This document shows, in pieces, positions 13,056 through 26,514 of a stretch of 64,000 nucleotides of DNA. The DNA is from Lasioglossum baleicum (taxonomy: Eukaryota; Arthropoda; Insecta; Hymenoptera; Halictidae). The stretch covers positions 5,615,461 to 5,679,460 of the forward strand of contig NC_134933.1 in the NCBI RefSeq assembly GCF_051020765.1. Direction: 5' to 3'. Every line of letters begins with the position of its first letter. Within the stretch, counting starts at the first letter, position 1. The translations under genes and the position numbers were made by a program. The notes under the pieces are model-generated. The model searched no databases. It was given only the letters and a program-made list of their open reading frames with translations, and had not been told where the DNA came from.

Positions 13056-14840
13056 AAACCGTCTCCATCAATTGCAAGACACAGGAGCCAAATATTGGGT
13101 TGTCCCAAAACGAGAATGTAGATGAAAAATGATTTAAACATTGCTTTCCAATTAATACATTTTATAACAAGCTTTCCTCTAGATTCTACTGTATCACGTA
13201 TATTCCAGGATATTCTATTATATTCCAGCATATTCTTGGAAATCAATGTTTACGCGACCTTTTCGCGAGACCCAAATGCAGATATAATTTTTATGACCAA
13301 ATGGTCCCCATTATCGCTTCCTAGAAAGCCAAAAAGCACCGGAATGAATGGAAAGTTCGTTCCGTTTTGAGATAACGATCCGACCTCTAACGATTGTAAT
13401 TAACCTAATTATATGGCAATATCTTTAGGTCGCCCATTGCACTGTGTATTCTCCACGAAAGTATCCGCACAAATTCTGTCAGTTTTAGTCACGAACGAAC
13501 GTGTCGGCGCAACTAGTTACTAATTATACTGCTTATAATTCAACAGTATTCAATTTGCAATCAATTTTTGAAAATTAATAAGAATTCGTTAGAAAAAATT
13601 TGTCAATTTATACACGTATCTTTAACAATTTCTGTACCAGTACGATTCTCGAGATCATCGAATCGGACATATCCGAGTGTCCGCAAAAATATTGCTGCTT
13701 GTTGGCCGCCATATTCGATACAGATTTACAGTTTCTCTTTTCGCTGGCTATATCGGACTGTGTAAATTGTCTCGAATTTTACGGTGGCAGTAAAAACGAG
13801 AGAGCATTTCCGTGGGCCACGTGTCCCGCGTGTTTTGACAGAAACATCCACGATTTACCGTGGATCGAAGTCCTCGAATGATCGCACACCATCGCTAGGA
13901 TCTAATAAAGTGATATAAAAATAGAAGAAAAATGTGGGGAGAAAAAGACGAGGCGGAGAGCTCGCAAGACAGTTTTAGTTGTTGATTCTTCGAAGTTCCA
14001 GGCGTCGAAGGGGATCGAGCCTCGAAATGAGTCAAAGTTAAACAACCGCGGAAAAATGATCCAGCTGGTAAACCGTGCACACAGACCTCGCCGGGAACCG
14101 TGGCAGCCACAACCGCGTCGGTTCTTACCGGCACAAACGTCGGTGTTTTACTAAATTCTACTTCGTTTAACGGTTATGCAGAAACGCGGGAACAAGTATA
14201 ACGTGCAGAGATATCTCTGTGCAGTGTCAACTTCGTGCAAAATCGTTTCGAGGTGCGCGAAACTTCCGTCCCGCCGGGCGTCGCGGAAACTCTAGCGACC
14301 GATCGATCTGCAAGTCCTCGGTTTAAGGAACACAGTGATTTTAGTGATATACACGCCGCGATCCAATTGGCGTGTTTCTAGTTTCCTCGGGAGTGGGATG
14401 GGGATGATTTATAGATCGATAGCTGGGTGGTGATTTCGGTCGGAAACGATTTAAACTATTTATATCGACATCTTACACTAAGTTGCAATAGGTCAAGAAT
14501 CAACAATTGTCTACTGGTACCAACCGAACTCATTTCACAAAAAAAAACCAATTCACTAAGAAGAAAGTAGACGTCACCCTATAAAATAAGCCCAGATAGA
14601 CAACCCTCCAATTTCCCTCGCAAGGTTACAAGAGTTTAAAAAGCAGCGAAGCTACGATTCAGCAATTCTTCGATTCCGATCGGTACTGTTGAATTATTAA
14701 TGGTACATTTGAATTATTATAATTTGCAACAGTGTTTGGCGAGGCAGAGCACGACAGGACCGCGACGTGGCCGAGGGAAAGTGAAATCTTTCACGTGCAA
14801 ATTCCCGGCCGAAGCCTTTGAGGTGCAACAGCTTGTCAGA
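13056..14840. other. Upstream region of the Mth-like gene, no gene recognised
   Basis: The ORFs at 13568-13881 overlap in two frames and resemble no family. The 14160-14420 stretch is GC-richer and could hold the transcription start or a 5' UTR exon, but no defining motif was seen. Confidence 0.3.
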
Positions 14841-15107
14841 ATGACGAGGAGCAGCCTGATTTTCGCGACGATCATTTCCCTGACGTTGGCCGTTCCGGAG
14901 ACGCGATTAAGAAAATGTTGCCCGGCGGGCACGGTGCTCTCGGTTTTGCCGGAAGTGGCCTGCACCCCACCTGAGGGGGACACGTCCGAGCTTTACATCG
15001 TGGATCCAGAGGTCACCAACCACCGGAATGAATTTCCGATCTGCGAGCACCCGGAGGACGTCAATCCTCTTCACTACTCCGCGCTGAACACCACCGATTT
15101 TCTACAG
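14841..15107 (+). CDS. mthl: Mth-like receptor, coding exon 1 (signal peptide and first CCP module)
   Basis: Encodes residues 1-89. The ATG at 14841 is chosen because the next residues form a typical signal peptide with hydrophobic core SLIFATIISLTLAV. The frame stays open upstream to 14700, but that extension would bury the signal. The mature start carries the first RKCCP motif (residues 24-28) and three further cysteines or acidic stretches typical of an ectodomain, plus an NTT glycosylation site. The donor is CAG/GTAGGA in phase 0. Upstream (14160-14840) may be 5' UTR, but no promoter motif was clear. Confidence 0.87.
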
Positions 15108-15548
15108 GTAGGAGACGGATTGGCCGTTTTGCCATTAACTCGCTGCCGCTCGTAAATTTTCCAGTCGCACCGAACTAAACGCGATGAATAGAATTGATCG
15201 CGACCTCTTTCCCCGACGCTCGTTTCCAGCATAGACGCCTTCCACCGATCGTTCTCTATCTCATGACATCTCGTCGGGATTGCTCGCGATACTCTACGCG
15301 AAACGTTCCCTCGTACGTGCGGGTGATTATGAAACTGGTGTAAGTCGAAATTCCAAACAAGTCGATCTTCTCGTTTATTATGTGTCACGTCGATTGTGAT
15401 TTTACTGATAATTATATAATATCATATTATTATGTTGGCAGTGTAAAATATTTCTTTTACGAAGACGCAAAAATATCTCGAAGAAAGAAGACACGACTTA
15501 ACTTCACTTTCATAATCTGCTTCAAGAAGTGAGACGATTTTTTAAATA

Positions 15549-16528
15549 CACTCCTCAAAAGAATTAAGCGATCACCTCTGCGAACCCGAAAAATTGCTAC
15601 TAGTTTACATAATCATAACTCCGGCCAAAATTGCTGTATCGATATCGTTAAACAATGGTTTGAAAGCGTGAAACCTCTAGGTTTCAGATGCTCTGTTTCA
15701 AATTGTTGTTATGTGGGCTTTTTACAAAGTTATAGCGAGATAAAGACAATATTGACGGTAGTGTATTCAGAGATGTCAGACAGCCACTGTACGTGGCGCG
15801 GTAATTTCCGCGAATCACTAACTTCAAACACAGCTGCCATAGGTAAAAAATTGTCGCAGCGAGTTCACGTGGTGTTCAATCGAATCGGCAGAATCTCTGC
15901 TTCAATCTGACTTTCGGATCATGGTCTTGCGATCATTTTTTGTCGAGATATAGCGAGTTAAAGGAAAAATCGAAATTGTGCATATTTTAAGCATATTTTC
16001 AGAAACACCTGATATATCGAAATGTTAATGAAATTGAAAAAACAAAAGTAGTGCCCTTGAAGAGAAAGAAACGCTCTTTCTATTGCTTTTTTCCACAAGA
16101 TTCTACGATGATTTTTTCGCTTTCTGGAGCCAGTTAAAGTTAAAAAGCCAATATTTACTTCAATTTTGAATAACTCGAATAAAAAAAATCGCACAATAAT
16201 CAACAGCCACACATTTTACACAGGAAAGATAGCCCTTCCAAACGATAGTAACGGGATTTATCAAAAAAATTTGTTTCTCCCCGTGTGATGTTACAAATTT
16301 GCACAAAATTTTTGTTAACCGTCAATGTAGTCTTTATCTCGCTATAACTTTGTAAAAAACTAACATAACAACAATTTGAAACAGAGCATCTGAAACCTAG
16401 ACGTTTCACGCTTTCAAACCGTTGTTTAAAGATATCGATACAGCAATTTTGGTCGGAGTTATGATCATGTGAACTAGTAGCAATTTTTCAGGTTCGCAGA
16501 GGTGATCCCTTAATTCTTTTGAGGAGTG
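15549..16528. mobile_element. Long-TIR DNA transposon derivative, short form
   Basis: Ends CACTCCTCAAAAGAATTAAG and its inverted copy are flanked by TA. The inverted repeats run at least 190 bp, including CGAACCCGAAAAATTGCTAC and GGCCAAAATTGCTGTATCG. The 980-bp element lies in intron 1 of the receptor. Read in reverse, its interior matches the left two thirds of the element at 55774-57579, so this copy looks like an internal-deletion derivative. Confidence 0.85.
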
Positions 16529-17314
16529 TAGACGATCGCTGCAAACCGAGTCATTTTTGTTTCATTTATTTTCGGCTGATCCAGGTATGTAGGTATATAG
16601 CGATGCTTGTGCGTAGGAGGTTCCAAGTTGTTTAGAATCGCCGTTTGTGTTAGGTTGAGTAATAAGTCTGCCCGTATTTCTTAAGAGGAATGTTACTGTA
16701 CTTCTTATCTGTCTGGCAACGTGAATGTATCGTGTTCATAAAACGTCTGCGACTTTCTCTTTAAAAATATGTATTTTACGTGACATGCAAAACAAGAAAA
16801 GCCCCGAAAGAACGAGAGAAGCAAAACACATGGAATGGTTACAGTAACGAATTAGAATTTCCGAACGAACACACAGAAACAGAATAAAATAGAATAACAA
16901 AGCGTTAAATTCTTCACAGCCAGGGATTTCTGTTCGAACTCAAGAGGGATGAAATAAAGAACACTGAAATCGCGGAGAATATCTTGCGAAGCCAGGAATT
17001 AGAGTATCACACACCGAAGTGGCACGGAATAAAATAAAATCGTTTCTGAAGCAACCGCGAAAAATAGAATTCGATCTCACCTCGATCACGATAGTAACGG
17101 TTCAAAGAAGAGCAGAGAAACATCGCCGCTTATATTACCCCCGTTTCGCAAAAGTTTGGCCGTCGAATCAATTTTAGTTTCCGTCAATATTTATAAATAA
17201 ATAGCGGTCATTCGGGTTTCCTGTTTTATTTGGCGGCGGACCGGCACTCCCCCGGAACGGCGTCCATAAAAGCGGCTATTCGAATGAAACAATTTTGATC
17301 GATTTTATCCACAG

Positions 17315-17686
17315 GCACCGGGCTGTATAGAAATTCTGAAACTGGGATTCACGAACGAGACCGCTTTGGTAGCCGTCGATTGCCGGCACAGCGAGAATGA
17401 TAGAGGCGGGGAACGTGAAGAGCCGAGCGCGTCACCGTTACAGCTGTTGAATGTCAGAAGATGCTGTCCGAGAGATAAAGTGTACGACCTGCTCGAGAAA
17501 TCCTGTGTAACGAACGCAGATTCCTCCGAAAACTATTCGGACACCCACAAATTCCTGTCGCTGCTGCCGAATCCGCCCGTCGACTTCTTCAACGTGTCCA
17601 AGGCTTGGCGTCACTGCGCTTCCGGTGCCTTGGTCACTTATGACGTCGCTGCGGAGGACATCCAATTCGAAAGTGGATCTCTGTGG
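17315..17686 (+). CDS. mthl: Mth-like receptor, coding exon 2 (second CCP module)
   Basis: Encodes residues 90-213 between a CCACAG acceptor and a TGG/GTGAGT donor, both phase 0. Contains the second motif VRRCCP (residues 137-141), several other cysteines and NXS/T sites (NET, NYS, NVS), as expected for a secreted ectodomain. The phase-0 boundaries on both sides mean this exon could be duplicated or skipped without breaking the frame, which fits a modular ectodomain. Confidence 0.88.
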
Positions 17687-17989
17687 GTGAGTCTGAATAT
17701 TGATCCTCAATTTGATCTCTCAATTATCAGCGAATTCTATCGGGCTTCGAACATATACTCTAAAGTGCAGGAACGTTTGCCCGATAAATCCTCCCAATTT
17801 TCGTTTATTTGCTTCCCAATAATACTTTAATTCGACGATTGTGTTTTATTCATATTTTAAGCAAATCCGATAAATTGAAATTCATTTGGAGAGGGATGAA
17901 GCGTTTCAATTTGTCTGACAGAAAGCAGTTAAAAAATTGTTGGATGGTTAATACTACATTCATGCCCCGAGGTATCATAATGTTTTCGC

Positions 17990-18330
17990 GACATCCCTTA
18001 ATTGTTCTAAGTGCAGTATGCGTTTCAAGCTACCAGAGATAGCTCTGTATAGTTTTTAAACGTTTTGCAGCAGGATCTCTTTTGAAAATTTCAATGTAGC
18101 TTCCATAAAGAAAGATGCTGGACCTCTGAATCAATTTTCTTGGCAGAAGACATTTAAAATTTAACAGCTCGAACAGTTAATATTGTAATTATACCTCGCC
18201 ACCATATCTTTCACGTGTCATCCCTTAATTGTTTCAAGTGAAGTATCGATTTCAGGCTTCTAGAACCAGGATTCATCAAAATTTCAGTGTACTTTCCAGA
18301 AAACAATATTTTGGAGCTGTGAATCAAAAT
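17990..18330. repeat. Weak ancient tandem duplication, period about 235 bp
   Basis: CATCCCTTAATTGTT and AAGTGNAGTAT occur at about 17992 and again at about 18219, followed in both by similar TTTC..GCT, AATTTCA..GTA and GAATCAA blocks. The two units are strongly diverged. Confidence 0.35.
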
Positions 18331-19161
18331 TTGCGGAACCTCCGTGTACGCATTCGACCTTTTCAGAATTTCCTATTGTTTAACCGGTCACTTCCTCGAA
18401 TCAATTTCTCCACTCGCTTGGAGCAGATCAATGTATGTACCCTGTTTAGCGGAAAAGGTAATTTGCAATTTGGGTACAGTTCCGATGATAAGAACGTCGC
18501 TAATTAGTCGTGTCAATTTACCGTGTCGCGAATAAAATGTCCAGCTATGACGCTCGCGTGTCGCCACACCCGGAGCTGTTCAGGTTCTCATTGTAATGAA
18601 AATCCCGAAAAAGAGTTCATCAGACTAATGATAGTCTCGGATACACACGAGGCTATTCCTGGAAACAGTAGCCGATGAGAAAACAAACGCGTGTAGGAAA
18701 ATTTCGTAAACAAAATGGGAAATTGTTTCTCCACGGAGGATTCAGAAATAAACTAATCACGATGACGTGGTTCATCGCGTGGACATTTGTTTATGTGTTG
18801 ACGTTCTACGAAATTTCGTCGCGTTTTTTACCGAATCCATTTCAGTGCTCTGCCCGTTCACGATTGATAGCGTTATCGTTATGGGGCGTGGCGCGAACAG
18901 GGTTACGGAACGATTTTAAAGAACATATTGAACGCACAACGTATGAAAAACTCCGTTGTCGGCCACATGCTGCGTAGAAATAATTTTCTGCTTCCCAAGG
19001 TCCAAAATGTTTCTCAACTTTGTTCCTATTCAAATCTTTGTACGAACTAACACGACAACACAATTCATTGCTGACGTATGAGTCAAAATTTAGGTGATTA
19101 GAAAATGACTCGTAGAATATTCATTAAAAGTCTATTATAGTGGTGAATTAGGGGACAGGGG

Positions 19162-19642
19162 CAGAGGTGGGCATTAGGTGGCGAAACAAATATTTCAGAT
19201 ACTTTTTAATACTTTAGATTTTTAAATAAGATATACAATTCCGCGAAAATAAAATATTTCCATTTTAACAATCTGAATCTCAAAATAAAATATTTCTATT
19301 TCAACAATTTGATCCCCAAGATAAAATATTTCTATTTTAAAAATGTTATCGTTAAGAAACGATTTACACCCATAAATGTATTGAATACGAACCATTATTT
19401 TGAGCAATAATACTTAAGATTGAAGTTGAAAATAAAGACAATACACAAATATTTTCCATATTCTTCATATGAAATACATAAAATACATTTTCAAAAAAAT
19501 TACTGCCTCAAATAAAATATTTTATTTTCAAAAATTACTGCATCAAATAAAATATTTTATTTTCAAAGTTGTACACATACTTCAAAAAGTAAATAAGATT
19601 ATTTACTATTTACTATTTGAGATACTATTTTCCCCACCTCTG
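19162..19642. mobile_element. hAT-type MITE with 8-bp target duplication
   Basis: The ends CAGAGGTGGG and CCCCACCTCTG are flanked by the identical octamer GACAGGGG (19154-19161 and 19643-19650), as expected for hAT transposition. The 481-bp interior is AT-rich and built from repeated AAATAAAATATTT units on both sides. No coding content. Lies in intron 2 of the receptor. Confidence 0.9.
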
Positions 19643-19650
19643 GACAGGGG

Positions 19651-22600
19651 TTCGGATTGGAACGCTGAAGAAAATATGTGCGTAGGGCGTTGCTATCGAT
19701 TAACGAAAAGAAACTTGGTTTTCCGAAGTTGGTAGGAAGTTGGAATCACGTTGTTTGATACATATCAATGCGTTGTACGTCGTACATATTCATAAGGCAC
19801 TTTGTAGTGTTCGATAGATAAATAATGAACAGCTAAATACAAAGTCAGTGTGTATTTATTTCTGAATTTCGCGGAATCACTCGAGGAAATGGAAATTTAT
19901 ATAACGATGCAATGTTTACTAGTAATTATTGCAGAATTACAAGGTCAATTACCCTCCGCAACATTGATCGAGGCAAAAAGAGACGCGTATGCAAGCAAAG
20001 TTCGACGATTTCGCATTGCTCGTCGCGTTGCGAACGCTCATTGTCGGTAAAACAAAATGATCTCGTAACAACGTGCTCAACAGGAAGAGGACCTATATAA
20101 ACTAGTTCTTTCCCTCTCTGTCTTGTTGCCTGCAGGCGATTAACACAGCTGCCGCAACACTGTTTATTATAAACCGACACGCGAGGTATGACTTCATCAT
20201 CTGCCAGCAGAGGAAATCCCCGTTTCTCGCCTAAATATATCAAGAAGCCTAACTGTGTTGCTGCGACTAGGAAAACGTGCGGATAACTACGTTACACAAG
20301 ATAATCTCTCTCTTCGATCTCCATCCGTGCCGCAGTCAAGTTCACAAGTGCCTCTAATCACTTAATCACTAGGAATTTCAGTGATTTCACATCCTAGTGA
20401 TGATTTGATTGGTGATTTGTCTTCATTTTCTGAGAATTGGCAGTCCCAACTTCACAAATTTACGTCACATGTAAATTGGATATGATGAATGATAATGATC
20501 GACACCGTGTACTCGTAATCAGAGACTTGGAATGCCCCAAAATATTCCGAGTACATATTCTTACTTTGCTTTTATCCCTCTTAACTGGTTATTAGTGCGT
20601 ACTTTGTTAATGAGTGTTTATGATTCCTTAGAAGATTCAGAAGAACAATATGGAATATTTTGGCCAGCAGAAAATAAATACGAACAAGCGCGATTAACCA
20701 AAGTCGCGTGTTAATTAGGTTGAAACCGTGAAGATTTCTTATGCTGATTACAGCTGAAAGGAAGGACAGTAACGTAATATTCGTAATAGCAATGTTAGAA
20801 CGAACGTGAATGGGTTGATTACTTTTCCACGCGATAAGAAATGAAAAAGCGTGCTGCATGGTAGGTGACTGCAGCACTGCAAGCATTCCCGTAGAATTCA
20901 AAGCAGTTCGTTTTGCACGCGATTCCAGGAGGATCCGTGTATATCACACAAAGTCAACGTGTCGTGTTAACAAAAATATTTCCTTTCCCGGTTCTTTCAC
21001 GTTCGAGAAATATACGACCAGTTCCCAGGGGACGTGTGTTTTCCCGGCCACTCCTACGCAAATATAAACACGGTTGTAAGCCGGGGACCTGTGCGTTCAA
21101 TTCAGAACGCATTCGAGATATTATTTTCTTTCACACGGAGACATGCTGTCGAGGCGACGAACCGGTACTGCCATGAGTTTTTCCACTCAGAACTGGCCAA
21201 TAAAGCGATCAAATGGCGATAATCTCTGGTGCAAATGTTCATGGGCGAACCTGTTCAACCAGATGGAATTTTTACATTCAAAGACGTTTTGTTGTACTAT
21301 TTTGAATATTTTATATTAGCAGTATATTTTATATTTATAGTAGTATATAAAACTATATACTACTTATGTAATGTTATGCGTCACGTTTAAAATTAAATAA
21401 TTGATCAAGAAGGAACTTAATATCCTGATAAGAAACACACTACACTGTACATTATACCATTATAACGACGTAATTTTATTCGTTTTTCAACATTTAACTA
21501 TGTTCCACCAATCCGACCATCTTGAAACTTTTTTATACGTTAGATAAGCAACAGAACATTGTTCTTGAATTTTTTGGAAGTGGTCACTCGAAGGGTTGCT
21601 TGCAATTCTCACCCCTAAAAAATTAAATGATTTTTTTCTACCCTTAATAATTTGATCACGATGGTGAAAAAAATATATGATATGAAGGAGTTAAGTTCGA
21701 GTATTTTCGTTTCTTTTTTATCCGAATATCTTAATTAACAACCGAGAAAAAAAATGATACAGTTAAGGGTATTTACCCTCATATCATCCTTATACGAAGG
21801 GTTGGCGACTTAAAATTTTAGGGGGTTATCTTTCAACCTAAAACCATTGTTTTCCGCACAATATCAATAAAAATTGTGGGTGGGGCCGCTGGACCAATCT
21901 TAGTCTGCTAGGCCCTTTCTGTCGGTGATTTCCATGGGACCCGAAAGAACACAGTGAGGAATCGAAGATTGCCATAGATGTATTAGAGAAATGCTATCAC
22001 AGTCTGCACAATTTATTTATTCGTTAAAAGTAAAACAAAACGAAGGAACTTCAATTCCAAGCTATAGAACTGGTTTGCTTGGCTTCGCGAATAAAATTCT
22101 GGCTTCGTGCCTGATCACCACTTATGTACCTACCTCATGGCGTCGAACGTGTTGGAAGTGCCTCCACCTTTTCGCTTGATTCGCCCTTACGCATTGTCTC
22201 GCACGTATCACGATACAATTTGCAAAACGATATCGCAAATCCGTGTGAGAAAATTCTATAGAATTTGGACATATTGCCATGCGACATCGAGCCGGACTCG
22301 CGGTGAAAACTTCGCATGTGAAGAACTTCTTGTCCATGATAAACAATTAATGATTTGATCGTATATCGTAGAAAATAAGTAAGATATTTCGAATGTCCAA
22401 GTCTCTGTATAAAATAGTACCATTTAAAATTTGTAGTTCTTTCTCGGAAGGTATAGCAGCGGTCACGAAAAACAAATCGATTCGGTTAAATTTTACGCGG
22501 CCGTTTAGTACGAGAAAATTTTATTTTTCATCCGGAGTACGCAGCTTACACAGCTGTTTTACAATACACGTTCCGACAAAGTCGATGGAAAGAAAACTGT

Positions 22601-23592
22601 CACGAATTTGAAACTCGATACTTTGTTTTTCGCCTTGTAACTTTGACGGTTGACAACTCATCGACTAAATCAGCGAATTTAATCGGACACTTTCTGCCAG
22701 AAGTAATAAAATCGTTTATAGTTTTTCTGAACGATTTCCTGAGTCACAGTGAATTGTCGCAATATACGACCTTGCGTTTGAGTCAATCGCTAATCTCTCG
22801 ACGCACGTCGTTGCAGGGAACGTCCTGGCCAGAATCAGCGACGTTTAGTTATTCAAAATATACATTGAACGGTACCGGTACACTATTCCCTCGATCATTC
22901 TCCGATCGCGGTGAAAGTAACGCACCAATCAAACTTCCGCTTCCAGGAATATCATGCAGCCCCGAGGATACACCCCGCGGCGACGTGTAATTCGCACGCA
23001 GTTAAATTTTCGCGGCGTCCTTTTTCTATCGATACTACCGCGAGATATCGCGCGATATCGGTCGCCGTTCGCCGCGCCACCCACGCTTCGGGTGTTTTAT
23101 CGGCGCGGTCGTAATAAATATCGACGATTCGTTTTTTGGCGAGCCGAATATGGAAATTTATGGCGCGCGGAGCGAGAACGTTTAAGACACAATATTTTCA
23201 AACCGTCGCGGAAACCTCCGCGAATTTTTGTTATGCACATTCCACGAATTTAAAGGAGCACACTGAATTGTAGTCGAATAATTGCCGATCTCTCTCGATA
23301 CCTGTAATTCTCCAAAATTACTTTGGAAAGAGATTTTCCAAATTCTCTTTTCTATTATAAAACTGAAGTTGTTTTGCTCCATGTAAAAATTAATAAATTT
23401 ATATAATTCTACACAGTTTTTGAAAAATCTTTTGGGAAGTCCGTTTCGATGTGATTTTGCAAGGAAAAGTTTGAATAGTTGGCCTACGATTTTTCATTAC
23501 GGATTTATTGTACGTTAAATAAAAAAGAAATAACGTACTATCAATACTAGAATTTATTCTTCGAATAAATCATTTTATTTAACAGCCCATAA
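19651..23592. other. Intron 2 of the Mth-like gene, no nested gene recognised
   Basis: Several short ORFs occur (20581-20901, 22107-22358, 22643-22990 and others), overlapping on opposite strands without recognisable domains. Between about 21600 and 21830 there is a poly-purine/pyrimidine-rich block that looks repeat-derived, but no second copy is present here. Confidence 0.35.
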
Positions 23593-23774
23593 CTGAACCG
23601 AATAAATCATTTTATTTTGATAAATATAATTCATGCTAATAGTACCTCCTTTATTGATTTGAAGAATTCGCAGTTTACTTATTCTGAACCGAATAAATCA
23701 TTTTATTTTGATAAATATAATTCATGCTAATAATACCTTCTGTATTGATTTGAAGAATTCGCAGTTTACTTATT
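23593..23774. repeat. Two-copy 91-bp tandem repeat
   Basis: Unit CTGAACCGAATAAATCATTT...GCAGTTTACTTATT at 23593-23683 is repeated at 23684-23774 with about five differences. A third partial GAATAAATCATTTTATTT precedes it at about 23566. Confidence 0.85.
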
Positions 23775-25995
23775 CTGTAGACAGTGCATTATACAGTTGA
23801 AACAATACCCTGCAGCATAACCAGTAATTGTTCGCCGGCAAGGAAACCTTAGCAAATGTTAATTAAAGGTAATTAAAGAATGTACTAAAAAATTATTACG
23901 ACTCACTGAACGTTTACTTGAATTAATTAGTAAATTCTAGAATCTAAATACAATTTTTATACGCGTTCTCTACGATGAATATTAGTGTAAGTGTCACATA
24001 GAATTTATTGAAATAGAACACTTGATTTATGGCTTGTATCGAGTTCCTTTTTTTTTATGGCCTTCTTTCTGTAGAAATATTTTTATTTGCGGCATTGTTT
24101 ATCGCCCCGAGGCTGTCAATCTGGGCCAACTCTTTTTTCCAAAAGCAGTGTTTTATCGTTCGCGCTGTAATAAATACCAAGTTTTTTTGCTCTCCTTTCT
24201 TTTTCGACTCGAACGCGTGCAACCACTGTGAAGGGTGGTTCGAGGGGGCGTGCTGGCTTTATTACGGCAAGCAAAAGGATGCGGCAGGGTAAATAAATCC
24301 GACTCATCATTCGAGGATCTACAGGGCGTGGTAGCACGCGGCTTGCAATGGCGTAGGAACGATACGGCTCTGCTAAAACCGAGAACCGCATTGCAGAGGG
24401 TGTCGAATGAAAGTCTCCGATTACCATCCAAATGCACCAAACCGTTTAAACCCGGTGTAAATCGTAATTTAGTGTACTATTCACCCTCTGCACCGTGTCA
24501 CACATTTTTTGTGTTCCCCTTTTAACTATTTTTACCCTCATTTTCACCCTCATCTTATTACATTCATCCTTAGATTCTGTTTTGAGAGCTTCGTGCTTTT
24601 CTTGAACTGTAAAATACATTTTAAATGACTCCGTATCTCAAAGTGAATGAAACGAGAATGTTATGGTAAACATTGTAAGGAGAATTGTTCGAAAAACACA
24701 CGTCCTGAATTTTCCTTTAAACTTTACAACAGATATTGCCAGTCCACTATACCGTAACCTGGAAATTCAGACAAGTGTGCAGCTTTAGGGATATGTATAT
24801 ATGTACGTATATGTGTGTATAGGTCTTATACAATTCTGTTTCGCGGTCGGAATTCACCAAGTAGTTCAAATTAACCCAGAAAACTCGCAAACTTGGAGAT
24901 AGAAACGTCCTAAGACAATAACAGATAGTCTTTTACAATTCGATAAAATTTGTATTAATATTTTAAAGAAAAATAGCTGAATATTCACGAGTTAACTTCA
25001 ACCCCTCAGGGATTACCCCTTCGGCAATAAAGAAAATTGCGTAATGCATACATAATTTCACGATTTTCTAAATTTCCAGATTGGAGATCTTCTCTTACCA
25101 ATTCCATCACTAAATTCTGCTTTACATTTTCCTAGTTCTTGCTAAACGATAAAAGAGGTTTTAAGCGATCTTTTCCAGCGAAGCTTCAAAAAATTGATAG
25201 TTACGATTGCAGATCTGATGCCTCTATGAGAAAAATTAATAAATGAAACTCTAGGAGTCTAAAATCTCTAATATCAATATGTACACACATGTCTCATAGT
25301 GTTCCACGAAAATAGGAAGAGTCAACTCTTTCGCCGATTTCCAGGAAGGAACGACACCGTTAGACGTCCGCGCGACCATGAGATTCTTCTTTCTTATTGC
25401 TTTTAGAAAAGAATGGTTTCGACACGCGCGGTTCGTTTCCGTGTCATTATTTCGTAAGCGCGGCAGGTGAACGATCGAAGAAGAAGGATGGAGGAAGGAC
25501 GTCGGCTATTTGTACCGTCGATAACGAGCCGCGAAAATAAGGCTTGTGCTCGTTGACAACGGGGAATGACTGACGCGGTGCGAATGTCGGGATTATCAGA
25601 TTTGTCAAATACTGTGAACGGCGCTCGTAAATCGTGCAGCTAGATCTTCGCGAGACGAGATAAAGATATGGCCGCGTTTACGAGTCGCGACGTTCCGCTT
25701 TTCTTCTAATGGAACATCCGTTATCGACCGACAAACGCTTTTCCTTAATTACATAAACATCGACCGCACGCAAATAGAATTGTCTTTCGATTTAAAAGAG
25801 ACGAATGTCGTTGATGTTTGACGAAGTCATCGAAAGTCTGATTCTATATTATACAGAAAGTGGTAAACCTCGTAGAATAATAGTTAGGAGTGTGTATACA
25901 GTGGCGTGTGTGCAAAAATTCCTGGTCAGATGGTTTTTGCGATTCTTCTTCCATAAGAAAAGCGTTAAGAAATTTTTATTAGTATCATTTATTAG

Positions 25996-26196
25996 TAGAC
26001 TGCGGATCTTTATGCAAAATAAAAATTTTCTACCTGAATTGCAACAAGCTGGGATGAAATAAATATTTAATTTCTTGCTGAATATGTTTAATAGGTTGAA
26101 AATGATATAGTAGTACGTTTAAATTCTTCAAATATTTTTACGGTCATAAATTACACCTACCCATTTTTATCATAAATGCATAAAATCCGCAGTCTA
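25996..26196. mobile_element. 201-bp MITE (TAGACTGCGG family) inserted in the Tc1 arm
   Basis: Ends TAGACTGCGGATC and the inverted ATCCGCAGTCTA are flanked by the octamer TTTATTAG on both sides (25988-25995 and 26197-26204). Comparing the left Tc1 arm with the right arm shows the arm continuous without this insert, which confirms the boundaries. Same length as the copy at 37996-38196. Confidence 0.9.
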
Positions 26197-26514
26197 TTTA
26201 TTAGATATCACGTGAAAGGATACTACAAAAAACATCAACGCTATTTCTTTTCCTTATGTGTTTGTTTGCAGAATGGGAAAATTAACGTGTTCAAAAGTTC
26301 CCGGCCAATTTCGATTATAAGTCTGTAAAAGGTCAGTCAGTGTTAACATTCAAATAATATTACGTAGTATTGTTACTCCAGTCGGTAACCAGTCAAATTG
26401 TGATTAAATTGTCATTATAAGGGGAAAGTCGTCTCGTGAAATTTCTTCAACATTGTCTATCGGGAAAAGTACAATCAACTATTTAATAATCGATATCATG
26501 CAGGTAATGGTGTG

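Noticed and set aside
13568..13881. Two overlapping + strand ORFs upstream of the receptor
   Set aside because: The second has several cysteines and a hydrophobic stretch, but no recognisable family, no signal peptide at the start and no splice link to exon 1.
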